From positions 62,001-126,000 of the forward strand of contig NZ_CP068393.1 of assembly GCF_018128945.1 (NCBI RefSeq): DNA of 64,000 bases, given 5' to 3'. The notes beneath the pieces are model-generated. The model worked only from the letters and a program-made list of their open reading frames with translations, was not told the DNA's origin and did no database searches. Shown piece by piece: positions 1 to 8,066 of this stretch. This DNA comes from Aristaeella hokkaidonensis (GTDB taxonomy: Bacteria; Bacillota; Clostridia; Christensenellales; Aristaeellaceae). Position numbers and translations under genes: made by a program. Within the stretch, counting starts at the first letter, position 1; every line of letters begins with the position of its first letter.

Positions 1-981
1 CTCAGCTGTGAACTGATCGACAACAACGGAAAAGAGCTGCTCCGCTGCGTGAACCAGTATATTGACGACTGGAAGCTGAGCGAGGATTTCCGACGCTGGG
101 TGAATGAGGAGAATATCTTCTGTTCCACGCTGGTGGACCGGATCGTTCCCGGGCGGATCCGCGATCCCAAAGAGGTGGAAAGCCTGAACGCAAAGAACGG
201 ATACGAGGATCCGCTGACGGACGTGGGTGAGGTTTTCGGAATCTGGGTGATTGAAGGACCGCAGGAACTCGAGGACCGACTCCCGTTCAGGAAGGCCGGT
301 GTGCCGGTAATCGTGGTACCGGACGTGACTCCCTATAAGAAACGCAAGGTACGAATCCTGAACGGCGCCCATACCGGTTTCGTACCCGGAGCCTATCTGG
401 CCGGGTTTGACATTGTACGAGACTGCATGCATGATGATACCGTGCGTGGATATATGAACCGGATGCTGTATGAGGAAGTGATTCCGACCCTGCCCCTGGA
501 CAAAAAGGACCTGGAAGAGTTTGCACAGGCTGTGCAGGACCGGTTCAACAATCCTTTTGTCAATCATGAGCTGATGAGCATCAGCCTGAATTCCACCAGC
601 AAATGGCGGGCACGGAATATGCCGACATTCCTGGACTATGTAAAGGAAAAGGGAAGCCTGCCGATCTGCCTGACGACCAGTTTCGCAGCATATGCCGCGT
701 TCTACTCCAACGACGTACAGGCGCTGACGGAGCAGGGCCTGATTTGCCGCCGGCCGAAGGGCAACGAGTACACAGTGAGCGACGACCGGTATGTGCTGGA
801 GTTTTTCTACAGCCATCGGAACGATTCTCCGGAGGAACTGATCCATGCGGTCATGACCAACACGGAGATGTGGGGAATGGACCTGACCACGGTGGCAGGC
901 TTCGAAGAAGCCGCGGGCAGGATCCTGAAAACGATCCGGGAAGAAGGCGCACTGAAAGCATTCGGGGAATGCCTGGAATAA
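1..981 (+). CDS. uxaB: Tagaturonate reductase (altronate oxidoreductase), 5' partial
   Basis: NAD-dependent reductase of the mannitol dehydrogenase superfamily that converts D-tagaturonate to D-altronate in galacturonate catabolism. The frame is open from base 1, so the N-terminal part with the Rossmann nucleotide-binding segment lies outside the window. About 326 of roughly 480 usual residues are present. Recognisable parts are the CELIDNNG stretch at the very start, DRIVPGRIRDP, the catalytic-lysine region KVRILNGAHTGFVPGAYLAG and a helical C-terminal domain. The following gene is altronate dehydratase, which favours UxaB over the fructuronate reductase UxuB. A GTG at 49 could be mistaken for a start, but the family sequence continues upstream of it. 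The stop codon runs straight into a heptad repeat. Confidence 0.9.
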   Translation, partial: LSCELIDNNGKELLRCVNQYIDDWKLSEDFRRWVNEENIFCSTLVDRIVPGRIRDPKEVESLNAKNGYEDPLTDVGEVFGIWVIEGPQELEDRLPFRKAGVPVIVVPDVTPYKKRKVRILNGAHTGFVPGAYLAGFDIVRDCMHDDTVRGYMNRMLYEEVIPTLPLDKKDLEEFAQAVQDRFNNPFVNHELMSISLNSTSKWRARNMPTFLDYVKEKGSLPICLTTSFAAYAAFYSNDVQALTEQGLICRRPKGNEYTVSDDRYVLEFFYSHRNDSPEELIHAVMTNTEMWGMDLTTVAGFEEAAGRILKTIREEGALKAFGECLE

Positions 982-1015
982 TGCACAATGTACAATGCAT
1001 AATGCATAATGAAAT
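979..1015 (+). repeat. Heptad-period intergenic repeat (copy 1)
   Basis: Degenerate 7-nt tandem units of the form AATGCAT begin at the stop codon of uxaB and fill most of the uxaB-uxaA gap. The same unit shape (AATNNAN, period 7) recurs in seven other gaps of this window. Confidence 0.6.
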
Positions 1016-1072
1016 TCAGAATTCAGGGCTGTTACTCCCTGATTTATGACGATGCTTTGCATGGAGAAAGAC

Positions 1073-2554
1073 ATGAACGAAATGGTGCGGATTACGCCCC
1101 GGGATATGGTGGCGGTGGCACTGAAACCGCTGAAAGCCGGCGAAACCGTTTCCTGGGGAACCGGTAAGCTCACCCTGAAGGATGACCTGCCGATGGGCCA
1201 TAAAGCGGCCCTGCGGGATATCCGGAAAGGGGAGGCGGTCATCAAGTACGGTTATCCTATCGGAGAAGCCACAGAGGATATTCCGGCAGGTGGGCACGTA
1301 CATGTCCATAACCTGCATACGCTGCTGTCCGGGGAAAAAGAATATGAGTGGCATCCCGTGTATCCCCGGCAAGAAAAAGAAGAGCCGGTTTCCTTCATGG
1401 GGTATCCCCGGAAGAACGGGAAACCGGGCATCCGGAATGAACTGTGGATCCTGCCGACAGTGGGCTGCGTAAATGACGTGGCGAAGGCGCTTGCCCGGGA
1501 GGCGCAGAAACTGGCCGGCGGCGCGGTGGAGGGCGTGTATGCCTTCTCCCATCCATACGGATGCAGCCAGCTGGGAGATGACCAGGACAATACACGGAAA
1601 GTGCTGGCGGCGCTGGCAACACATCCCAATGCCGGCGGCGTGCTGCTGTTGGGACTGGGCTGCGAAAACAGCGGGATTGAACAGATCAAACCTTTCATGA
1701 AGGATTATGATGAAAGCCGGATCCGCTTCCTGGTGAGCCAGGACTGTGAGGATGAGCAGGAAGCGGGCATGAAGCTGCTGGAAGAACTGGCGGAACGGAT
1801 GCGCCGGGATGAGCGGGTTCCCTGTCCGGCAGATCAGCTGACGATCGGCCTCAAGTGCGGCGGATCGGACGGGCTGTCCGGTATCACAGCCAACCCGGCA
1901 ATCGGCGTATTCAGCGACAGGCTGACCGCTATGGGCGGAGCCACGATCCTGACTGAAGTGCCGGAAATGTTTGGCGCTGAGACTATCCTGATGGACCGGT
2001 GCGAGAGCGAGGAACTGTTCCGGAAAACCGTGGGTCTGATCAATGATTTCAAGGCGTACTTTGAGAGCTATCATATGCCGGTATATGAGAATCCTTCTCC
2101 GGGCAACAAGGCTGGCGGTATCACTACCCTGGAGGACAAGGCGCTGGGCTGCACCCAGAAGAGCGGAAGCTCGCCGGTGAAAGGCGTGCTGGCTTACGGA
2201 GAACAGGCGGTAACGGCGGGCCTGAACCTGCTTTCTGCACCGGGAAACGACCTGGTGGCTTCCACCGCCCTGGCGGTTTCAGGGGCACAGATGGTGCTCT
2301 TTTCCACCGGCAGGGGAACGCCTTTCGGCTGCCCTGTGCCGACGCTGAAGATTGCATCCAATACTCCGTTGGCACAGAAGAAACGGAACTGGATCGACTT
2401 TGACGCGGGAAGGCTGCTGACAGGCATGACGCTGGAAGAACTGGGCGGAGAACTGCTGGACACCGTGATGCGGATTGCTTCCGGTGAAAAGACCAGGGGA
2501 GAAATCAACGGGTTCCATGACCTGGCGATCTTCAAACAGGGAATAACGCTTTGA
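1073..2554 (+). CDS. uxaA: Altronate dehydratase
   Basis: Iron-dependent dehydratase converting D-altronate to 2-keto-3-deoxygluconate in the cytoplasm. About 493 residues, matching the usual length near 495. An N-terminal SAF-like domain (residues 1 to about 80, TPRDMVAVALKPLKAGE) precedes the large catalytic domain. Cysteine-bearing motifs such as SHPYGCSQLGDDQDN and KCGGSDGLSGITANP (near residue 260) are typical of the family. I chose ATG 1073 because GGAG at 1063-1066 sits six bases upstream; an in-frame ATG at 1046 lacks such a site. It is the second gene of the uxaB-uxaA-kdgA-kdgK-uxaC operon. Its stop codon lies in the left arm of a perfect 16-bp hairpin. Confidence 0.93.
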   Translation: MNEMVRITPRDMVAVALKPLKAGETVSWGTGKLTLKDDLPMGHKAALRDIRKGEAVIKYGYPIGEATEDIPAGGHVHVHNLHTLLSGEKEYEWHPVYPRQEKEEPVSFMGYPRKNGKPGIRNELWILPTVGCVNDVAKALAREAQKLAGGAVEGVYAFSHPYGCSQLGDDQDNTRKVLAALATHPNAGGVLLLGLGCENSGIEQIKPFMKDYDESRIRFLVSQDCEDEQEAGMKLLEELAERMRRDERVPCPADQLTIGLKCGGSDGLSGITANPAIGVFSDRLTAMGGATILTEVPEMFGAETILMDRCESEELFRKTVGLINDFKAYFESYHMPVYENPSPGNKAGGITTLEDKALGCTQKSGSSPVKGVLAYGEQAVTAGLNLLSAPGNDLVASTALAVSGAQMVLFSTGRGTPFGCPVPTLKIASNTPLAQKKRNWIDFDAGRLLTGMTLEELGGELLDTVMRIASGEKTRGEINGFHDLAIFKQGITL

Positions 2555-2584
2555 TTTGAAAATCCTCAGATTTTCAAATCAAAG
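2549..2584 (+). other. Perfect 16-bp hairpin spanning the uxaA stop codon
   Basis: Arms 2549-2564 and 2569-2584 are perfect reverse complements around the 4-nt loop CTCA. The TGA stop (2552-2554) is inside the left arm. There is no T-run, so it is not a canonical terminator. It may protect or attenuate the mRNA between uxaA and kdgA. A heptad repeat starts at the next base. Confidence 0.75.
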
Positions 2585-2620
2585 CAATGAAGAATGAAAA
2601 ATGAAGAATGAAGAATTGAG
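2585..2620 (+). repeat. Heptad-period intergenic repeat (copy 2)
   Basis: Tandem AATGAAG-like 7-nt units directly abut the hairpin at the end of uxaA and occupy the gap before kdgA. The opening CAATGAAGAATGAA is shared with the copies at 7144 and 59161. Confidence 0.65.
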
Positions 2621-2680
2621 AAAGTAATTCCAGATTAATCATTCATTATACTGACGGATATGTTGAGGGGGAGAAATTCG

Positions 2681-3319
2681 ATGACAGAAATGATGAAGAA
2701 ACTGAAGGGAATCGGTATTGTGCCGGTTGTGGTGCTGGACAGCGCTGAAGATGCGCTGCCGCTGGCGGAACGGCTGATGGCCGGCGGACTGCCCTGCGCG
2801 GAAGTGACCTTCCGGACCGCAGCGGCGGAGGAATCCATCCGGAGAATGGCCAAAGCCTTCCCGGAAATGATTATCGGCGCGGGCACCGTGCTGACCACGG
2901 AACAGGCGGACCGGGCGATTGACGCAGGCGCTACGTTTATTGTCAGCCCCGGATTTAATCCGAAGGTTACGGAGCATGTGCTGAAAAAGGGTGTTCCGAT
3001 GACTCCCGGCGTATGCACTCCTACGGAGATTGAAGCAGCGCTGCAGTTTGACCTGGACGTGCTGAAGTTCTTCCCGGCGGAACCGGCCGGCGGCCTGAAG
3101 ATGATCAAGGCCCTGGCGGCACCGTATGTAGGCCTGAACTTTATGCCCACCGGCGGCATCAACGCGGAGAATGTGCGGGATTACCTGGCTTATGACCGGA
3201 TTGTGGCCTGCGGCGGCAGCTGGATGGTCAGCGGCAAGCTGGTGAAAGCCGGACAGTTCGATGAGATTGAACGGCTGGTTCGTGAAGCGGCCGGCATTGT
3301 GAAAGAAATCAGGGGGTAA
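2681..3319 (+). CDS. kdgA: 2-dehydro-3-deoxyphosphogluconate (KDPG) aldolase
   Basis: Class I aldolase that cleaves KDPG to pyruvate and glyceraldehyde-3-phosphate, the last step of the hexuronate branch. 212 residues, the usual size for Eda. The Schiff-base lysine is in DVLKFFPAE (K129), and the general-base glutamate is in PCAEVTFRT. The phosphate-binding end contains MPTGGINAEN. ATG 2681 is preferred over 2660 because the purine-rich AGGGGGAG ends seven bases before it. It ends one base into the possible ATG of the next gene, so translation of aldolase and kinase is probably coupled. Confidence 0.93.
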   Translation: MTEMMKKLKGIGIVPVVVLDSAEDALPLAERLMAGGLPCAEVTFRTAAAEESIRRMAKAFPEMIIGAGTVLTTEQADRAIDAGATFIVSPGFNPKVTEHVLKKGVPMTPGVCTPTEIEAALQFDLDVLKFFPAEPAGGLKMIKALAAPYVGLNFMPTGGINAENVRDYLAYDRIVACGGSWMVSGKLVKAGQFDEIERLVREAAGIVKEIRG

Positions 3320-3324
3320 TGAAT

Positions 3325-4422
3325 ATGAACCTTAATCTGAAACCTGCTGAAGAGTGCCGCTATGACGCGGTATCCCTGGGTGAAATCATGCTGCGCCTGG
3401 ATCCCGGTGAGGGCCGGATCCGGACTGCCCGGGAGTTTAAAGCCTGGGAAGGCGGCGGTGAATACAATGTGGTCCGTGGCCTGCACAAGTGCTTTGGCCT
3501 GAAGACCGGTGTGATTACTGCATTTGCGGACAATGAAGTCGGCAAACTGCTCAGGGACCTGATTGAACAGGGCGGCGTGGATACAGACCTGATCTGCTGG
3601 AAAAAGACGGACGGTATCGGCCGCGTCTGCCGGAACGGCCTGAACTTCACAGAGCGCGGATTCGGTATCCGGGGCGCGGTGGGGTGTTCTGACCGTGCCA
3701 ACACAGCCATTTCCAAAGCTACTCCCGAAGACTTTGACTTCGACTATATCTTCGGCAAGCTGGGCGTCCGGTGGCTGCATACGGGCGGCATCTACGCGGC
3801 ACTGTCCGAACAGAGCTGTGAGACCGTTATCGCCGCGTGCAAGACTGCGAAGAAATACGGCACCCTGATCTCCTATGACCTGAATTACCGGCCTTCCATG
3901 TGGTCCGCTATCGGTGGCCTGGAAAAAGCCCGGGAGGTTAACCGGGAAGTTGCCAAATATGTGGACGTGATGATCGGCAATGAAGAAGACTTTACCGCCT
4001 GCCTGGGATTCGAAATCGAGGGGAACGACGCAAACCTGAAGGAACTGAACCTGGACGGGTATTACAAGATGATCGCGGAAGCGGCGAAGCAGTACCCCAA
4101 CTTCAAAGCCATCGCCACCACGCTGCGCACTGTCAAAACCGCTACGGTAAACGACTGGAAGGCGATCTGCTGGGCGGATGGAAACGTCTATATGTCAAAG
4201 GCTTTTGACAACCTGGAAATCCTGGATCGCGTGGGCGGCGGTGATTCCTTCGCCTCCGGCCTGATCTACGGCCTGATGACCACCGGTGATCCTGAACTGG
4301 CTGTCAATTACGGCGCGGCTCACGGCGCGCTGGCGATGACCACCCCCGGCGACACCAGCATGGCCAGCAAGGAAGAGGTTGAATCCATTATCAAAAACGG
4401 CAGCGCAAGGGTTAAAAGATAA
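3325..4422 (+). CDS. kdgK: 2-keto-3-deoxygluconate kinase, PfkB family
   Basis: Phosphorylates KDG with ATP to give KDPG for the upstream aldolase. The PfkB ribokinase fold is clear: N-terminal DAVSLGEIMLRLDP, the glycine-rich WEGGGEYNV substrate region and the C-terminal anion-hole motif RVGGGDSFASG with catalytic Asp near residue 307. About 365 residues, longer than E. coli KdgK (about 310) but like clostridial relatives. ATG 3319 overlaps the kdgA stop. ATG 3325 has better spacing (eight bases) from AGGGGG at 3311-3316, so I use it. Function rests on the operon setting, because PfkB kinases are hard to separate by sequence alone. Confidence 0.85.
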   Translation: MNLNLKPAEECRYDAVSLGEIMLRLDPGEGRIRTAREFKAWEGGGEYNVVRGLHKCFGLKTGVITAFADNEVGKLLRDLIEQGGVDTDLICWKKTDGIGRVCRNGLNFTERGFGIRGAVGCSDRANTAISKATPEDFDFDYIFGKLGVRWLHTGGIYAALSEQSCETVIAACKTAKKYGTLISYDLNYRPSMWSAIGGLEKAREVNREVAKYVDVMIGNEEDFTACLGFEIEGNDANLKELNLDGYYKMIAEAAKQYPNFKAIATTLRTVKTATVNDWKAICWADGNVYMSKAFDNLEILDRVGGGDSFASGLIYGLMTTGDPELAVNYGAAHGALAMTTPGDTSMASKEEVESIIKNGSARVKR

Positions 4423-4423
4423 C

Positions 4424-4465
4424 GAACAATTAACAATGAATAATGAACAATGAACAATTATGAAT
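4424..4465 (+). repeat. Heptad-period intergenic repeat (copy 3)
   Basis: Units AATGAAT, AATGAAC and AATGAAC with period 7 fill the kdgK-uxaC gap just after the kdgK stop. The uxaC ribosome site follows. Confidence 0.6.
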
Positions 4466-4496
4466 GGTGTGCGTATGTGCAGGAAAGGAAATGTGA

Positions 4497-5909
4497 ATGA
4501 AAGCGTTTCTGGACAAGGAGTTTTTGCTGAATACGGAAGCGGCGAAGAAGCTGTATCATGAAGCGGCGGAGAAACAGCCGATTATTGACTATCACTGCCA
4601 TCTGAACCCCAGGGAGATCTGGGAGGACGTCCGTTATGAAAACATTACCCAGGTATGGCTGGGCGGAGACCACTACAAGTGGCGCCTGATGCGCTCCGCG
4701 GGTGTGCCGGAGAAGTACGTCACCGGTGACGCCTCTGACCGGGAAAAGTTTGACAAGTACGCGGAAGTACTGGGAAAGTCGATCGGCAATCCCCTGTATC
4801 ACTGGAGCCACCTGGAGCTGCGCCGTTTCTTCGGCTATGAGGGTATCCTGAACAAGGACACTGCGGGGGAAGTCTGGGAACTGGCCAACGCGAAACTGCA
4901 GAGCGAAGGCTATTCCGCCCGGGGCCTGATCATGATGAGCAATGTGGATACAATCTGCACGACGGATGATCCGGCAGATACGCTGGAGTGGCATGAGAAG
5001 CTGGCGGCGGACAAAACCTTCCCGGTGACGGTACTGCCGGCCTGGCGTCCGGACAAGGCCATGAACCTGGAAAAGACAACCTGGCCGGAATACATTGCGC
5101 AGCTGGAAAAGGCAGCCGGTATGAAGATCGCATCCTTTGCCGACCTGAAGAATGCCCTGCACAAACGGCTGGATTTCTTTGCTGCCCACGGGTGCAAACT
5201 GAGCGACCATGGACTGAATTACGTCATGTATGCACCTGCGGACGAGGCGGAGGTTGAAAAGATCTTCCGGGAGCGGGTGGAAGGAAAACTGCCGGACGCT
5301 GAGGCGGAAGCCAAATTCAAGTGCGCCTTTATGATGGCCATGGCGGCTGAATACCGTGAACGGGGATGGGTGATGCAGCTGCACTACGGCTGCCGCCGGG
5401 ATAACAACCCGGTGACCTTCCGCACAATGGGACCGGATACCGGTTTTGACTGTGTGGATAATACCGCCCCCAGTACCCAGACGGCTGCTTTCCTCGGCGC
5501 ACTGGAGGATAAGGGCAAGCTGCCGAAAACGATCCTTTACAGCCTGAACACCAATGACAACGCGGCGATCGATACCATCCTGGGCTGCTTCCAGAACGAT
5601 GAGGCCGTAGGCAAGATCCAGCACGGTTCCGCCTGGTGGTTCAACGATCACTTTGACGGGATGGTCGAACAGCTGAAGAGCCTGGCTTCCCTGGGATACC
5701 TGGCCGGATTTGTGGGTATGCTGACGGACAGCCGGAGCTTCCTGAGTTATCCCCGGCATGAATATTTCCGCCGGATTCTTTGCCGGGTCTTCGGAGAATG
5801 GGTGGAGGCAGGCTTCTATCCGGAAGATTATGACACCCTGAAGGAGATTGTGGCGGATATCAGCTACCGCAACGCAAAGCAGTACTTCGGCTTTGAAAGC
5901 AAGAAATAA
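4497..5909 (+). CDS. uxaC: Glucuronate/galacturonate isomerase
   Basis: Metal-dependent isomerase of the amidohydrolase fold that turns D-galacturonate into tagaturonate and D-glucuronate into fructuronate. 470 residues, matching the family (about 470). The N-terminal metal motif IIDYHCHLNPREIWED is near residues 27-42, and later family blocks include MQLHYGCRRDNNP and LTDSRSFLSYPRHEYFRR. AGGAAAGGAAATG lies just before the ATG. It is the last gene of the hexuronate operon and is closed by an intrinsic terminator. It supplies substrate to uxaB upstream and can also take glucuronate freed by the GH2 beta-glucuronidase of the next locus. Confidence 0.95.
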   Translation: MKAFLDKEFLLNTEAAKKLYHEAAEKQPIIDYHCHLNPREIWEDVRYENITQVWLGGDHYKWRLMRSAGVPEKYVTGDASDREKFDKYAEVLGKSIGNPLYHWSHLELRRFFGYEGILNKDTAGEVWELANAKLQSEGYSARGLIMMSNVDTICTTDDPADTLEWHEKLAADKTFPVTVLPAWRPDKAMNLEKTTWPEYIAQLEKAAGMKIASFADLKNALHKRLDFFAAHGCKLSDHGLNYVMYAPADEAEVEKIFRERVEGKLPDAEAEAKFKCAFMMAMAAEYRERGWVMQLHYGCRRDNNPVTFRTMGPDTGFDCVDNTAPSTQTAAFLGALEDKGKLPKTILYSLNTNDNAAIDTILGCFQNDEAVGKIQHGSAWWFNDHFDGMVEQLKSLASLGYLAGFVGMLTDSRSFLSYPRHEYFRRILCRVFGEWVEAGFYPEDYDTLKEIVADISYRNAKQYFGFESKK

Positions 5910-5934
5910 TCATTCCCTTCGGAAGAGAATGAAG

Positions 5935-5971
5935 CCCCCGGAATTATGGCGATTCCGGGGGTTTCTTCTTT
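5935..5971 (+). terminator. Intrinsic terminator of the hexuronate operon
   Basis: A 10-bp perfect GC-rich stem (5935-5944 with 5952-5961) and 7-nt loop are followed by TTTCTTCTTT. Confidence 0.9.
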
Positions 5972-5990
5972 GCTCCGGGAAGCCCGAAAT

Positions 5991-6020
5991 TTGCTTTTTC
6001 CGCAGACAGTATCATATAAT
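5991..6020 (+). promoter_or_regulatory. Promoter of the SH3-type secreted protein gene
   Basis: TTGCTT (5991-5996), an 18-nt spacer and a perfect TATAAT (6015-6020) lie about 60 bases before the ATG at 6082. Confidence 0.6.
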
Positions 6021-6081
6021 TATGCTGTAAGACAGCTCAATTGCAGGACGTGACAATCTATGAACCGAGGGGGAAACGAAC

Positions 6082-7125
6082 ATGAAACGAATCCTTGCGG
6101 TATTGCTGGCAGCGGTTATGCTGTGCGGGATAACAGCCCTGGCGAGCGAGCCGGACGGCTATGTGGCGACAGGCGGATGGATTATTGACCAGCAGACGTA
6201 TTCCGGTACGTGGCAGCAGGCCTATCTGCAGATCCTGAACAATCATTCCGCGGCAATACATGCTTACCAGAACCGGACGATTGAATACTACCTCAGCGAT
6301 GCTGTGATACAGGTGCCCTGTAAGCCGGTTTCCCTGGCGGATATCACCGGGGACGGCATTCCTGAACTGATTTTCATGGAAAAGGCGAACGAGGAACGGG
6401 GCGATCTGTACATCTATTCCACAAACGGTGCAGTCGTCAGGTGCGTGCTTTACGTGCCGGGTATTACCCGTATCGGATATGACGACGCGGGAATGAACTT
6501 TGATGTCTACCTGTCCTCAGCAAACGGCGGAACACTGGTGCTTGAATATGATGAGTTTGAATGGCCCTGGACCCTGCAGCTGACGCGGAACGCCTTCGGA
6601 CAGTATACACTGCTGAATTACCTGCGGGCGGAATACGATAATTCCAACGAGGATAATGACAGGTTCTGGCAAAACGGCGGACTGATCAGCTACAATGATT
6701 ACGAAAACATGCTTCAGACGCTGCGCAACGGCAGGACAATGACCCTGTCCACCTATACAATGGATGACGTCAGCCGCTATGGTTTTTCCCTGGACTGGGA
6801 GGGAGCAGCTTCCATCCTGAGCGGCAGCACGGTCACGGCAGCGCCGCAGAGCGGCCCCAAAGCAGACGGCGTGATGGGGCTGACCATTGATAAGCTGGCG
6901 ACCCGTAAAGGCCCCGGGACGCAGTATGACGGCGGCGGTACCTACAGCGTGAAGAATCAGTGGATTAAGGTGCTGGCCAAGGCCTGGGACAGCCGGAATA
7001 ATATCTGGTGGGTGAAGTGCGAGATTCCGTATCACGGGGAAATCCGGGTGCTGTGGACCGGGTGGAAGCGGTTTGATCATACGACGATAACGTTAGACGA
7101 TTTGATGGAAGAGGTATGGGAATAA
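6082..7125 (+). CDS. Secreted protein with C-terminal bacterial SH3-like domain
   Basis: Function unknown. The 347-residue product has a Sec signal peptide (KRILAVLLAAVMLCGITALA, cleavage after about residue 21). A middle region of about 210 residues with DITGDGIPELIFME resembles FG-GAP/calcium-loop type repeats. The C-terminal segment from about residue 265 (VMGLTIDKLATRKGPGTQYD) has the TRxGPGTxY signature of SH3b domains that bind peptidoglycan stem peptides. AGGGGGAAACGAAC precedes the ATG. It has its own promoter and terminator, so it is monocistronic. The last 17 coding bases are repeated in inverted form immediately after the stop. Confidence 0.7.
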   Translation: MKRILAVLLAAVMLCGITALASEPDGYVATGGWIIDQQTYSGTWQQAYLQILNNHSAAIHAYQNRTIEYYLSDAVIQVPCKPVSLADITGDGIPELIFMEKANEERGDLYIYSTNGAVVRCVLYVPGITRIGYDDAGMNFDVYLSSANGGTLVLEYDEFEWPWTLQLTRNAFGQYTLLNYLRAEYDNSNEDNDRFWQNGGLISYNDYENMLQTLRNGRTMTLSTYTMDDVSRYGFSLDWEGAASILSGSTVTAAPQSGPKADGVMGLTIDKLATRKGPGTQYDGGGTYSVKNQWIKVLAKAWDSRNNIWWVKCEIPYHGEIRVLWTGWKRFDHTTITLDDLMEEVWE

Positions 7126-7144
7126 GATTTCCAAACCTCTTCCA
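7106..7144 (+). other. Hairpin around the stop codon of the SH3-type gene
   Basis: Arms 7106-7122 and 7128-7144 pair at 15 of 17 positions plus one G-U, with the TAA stop (7123-7125) in the 5-nt loop. The right arm is an inverted copy of the gene's own 3' end. A heptad repeat follows directly. Confidence 0.6.
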
Positions 7145-7180
7145 CAATGAAGAATGAAGAATGAAAAATGTAGAATGTTG
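7144..7180 (+). repeat. Heptad-period intergenic repeat (copy 4)
   Basis: CAATGAAGAATGAAG units with period 7 abut the stop-codon hairpin, as at 2585. Confidence 0.65.
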
Positions 7181-7183
7181 GAG

Positions 7184-7214
7184 AAAACTGCTTCCATAAG
7201 GAAGCAGTTTTTTT
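7184..7214 (+). terminator. Intrinsic terminator after the SH3-type gene
   Basis: A 12-bp stem (7184-7195 with 7200-7211), loop ATAA and a continuing T-run. The A-rich left flank means it may also serve the opposite strand. Confidence 0.85.
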
Positions 7215-7254
7215 GAATGAAGTGAAAAGTGATGAGTGAAGAGTGAAGAGTGTT
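7215..7254 (-). repeat. Heptad-period intergenic repeat (copy 5)
   Basis: GAGTGAA units of period 7 lie between two hairpins. This copy lies downstream of the minus-strand gene ending at 7270, so relative to that gene the motif is reversed compared with copies 2 and 4. Confidence 0.5.
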
Positions 7255-7303
7255 GCGACAGTCCGAAGTTTACAGGTCGTGACCGTAAACTTCGAACTGT
7301 CGC
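7255..7303 (-). other. Long hairpin spanning the stop codon of the minus-strand gene
   Basis: Arms 7255-7272 and 7286-7303 match at 17 of 18 positions, and the 13-nt centre can pair further (GGTC with GACC). The stop codon (7270-7272) is in one arm and the other arm is inside the coding region. Confidence 0.65.
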
Positions 7304-8046
7304 AAAGCAGGAAAAGCAGACGGGTCGTTGCTTTTGATGAGGCGCTCAAGGCGGAGCCAGCGAACGGTGCGTCCGCCCAGGCCGATCCACTGGCGGTCAC
7401 CGGTTTTTTCCAGGGGGAAGGAAATGTCACTTCCATCTGACAGGACGACATGGCCGGCAGTCCAGTATGCGTCATGGGGGAAATCTGCCCGGAGGGTCAG
7501 TGCCATCTTTTCAGCGATGACCGGACGGCCCAGATCCAGCAGGCACCAGGCATCCTCCCGGGCACCGATGCCCCAGCTCTGGAAAGGCCATTCGCCGTGG
7601 AATGTATTCAGGCGAAGACCGTCAATCACATTGCGGGCACAGAAGCAGGCTTCATTTCGGGTCTCCACGTTGGCGGTGCAGTGGGGAAAGAAATCTGTAT
7701 CGCCGCGCAGGTCGGCAGGGTTGCAGGCGACGTTCCGGATCCGGCAGAGCGTGTTGGCAGAGACTGCTGACGCAGTGATGATGTGGCGGGGAGACTCAAA
7801 GAGCCCCGGCGCATAGGCCAGACGGTGCTCTCCGCAGGGAACGGGCCAGGTCATCTTTTCATCCGGCAGATAAACCTCCCCGGAGGGCAGCGCCTGATCC
7901 ATCTGAATCCTGAGATGCCGGCCGCCGGATATGCGGATGACATCCCCGGGCTGGTAGACCCGATCCACGGAAAGGAAAGCTTCCTCCGGATGCTCCGAGG
8001 AAGCAAGGACTGTGCCGTCAGCGGCCTGAACAAGAATCGTAATCAT
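7270..8046 (-). CDS. Uncharacterised protein with F5/8C-like sugar-binding signature
   Basis: 258 residues, no signal peptide, hence cytoplasmic as annotated. The second half has features of a discoidin or galactose-binding beta-sandwich: ARNVIDGLRLNTFHGEWPFQSWG, then LLDLGRPVIAEKMALTLR and WLRLERL, the usual strand pattern of such domains. NVACNPADLRGDT is distinctive. It follows the LacI gene on the same strand with only about 20 bases between them, so the two are probably co-transcribed. This suggests a role with the glycan locus, such as sensing or binding a glycoside, but no catalytic motif is visible. The domain assignment is by pattern only. Confidence 0.5.
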   Translation of the reverse strand: MITILVQAADGTVLASSEHPEEAFLSVDRVYQPGDVIRISGGRHLRIQMDQALPSGEVYLPDEKMTWPVPCGEHRLAYAPGLFESPRHIITASAVSANTLCRIRNVACNPADLRGDTDFFPHCTANVETRNEACFCARNVIDGLRLNTFHGEWPFQSWGIGAREDAWCLLDLGRPVIAEKMALTLRADFPHDAYWTAGHVVLSDGSDISFPLEKTGDRQWIGLGGRTVRWLRLERLIKSNDPSAFPALRQFEVYGHDL

Positions 8047-8066
8047 TACTGTTTATTCCTCCGGGA

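Noticed and set aside
979..1015. CRISPR-like array from the tandem short units
   Set aside because: The period is 7 bases with no spacers and there are no cas genes in the window.
2549..2584. Classical intrinsic terminator after uxaA
   Set aside because: The stem is perfect but there is no T-run on either side and kdgA follows in the same pathway, so it is listed as a stop-codon hairpin.
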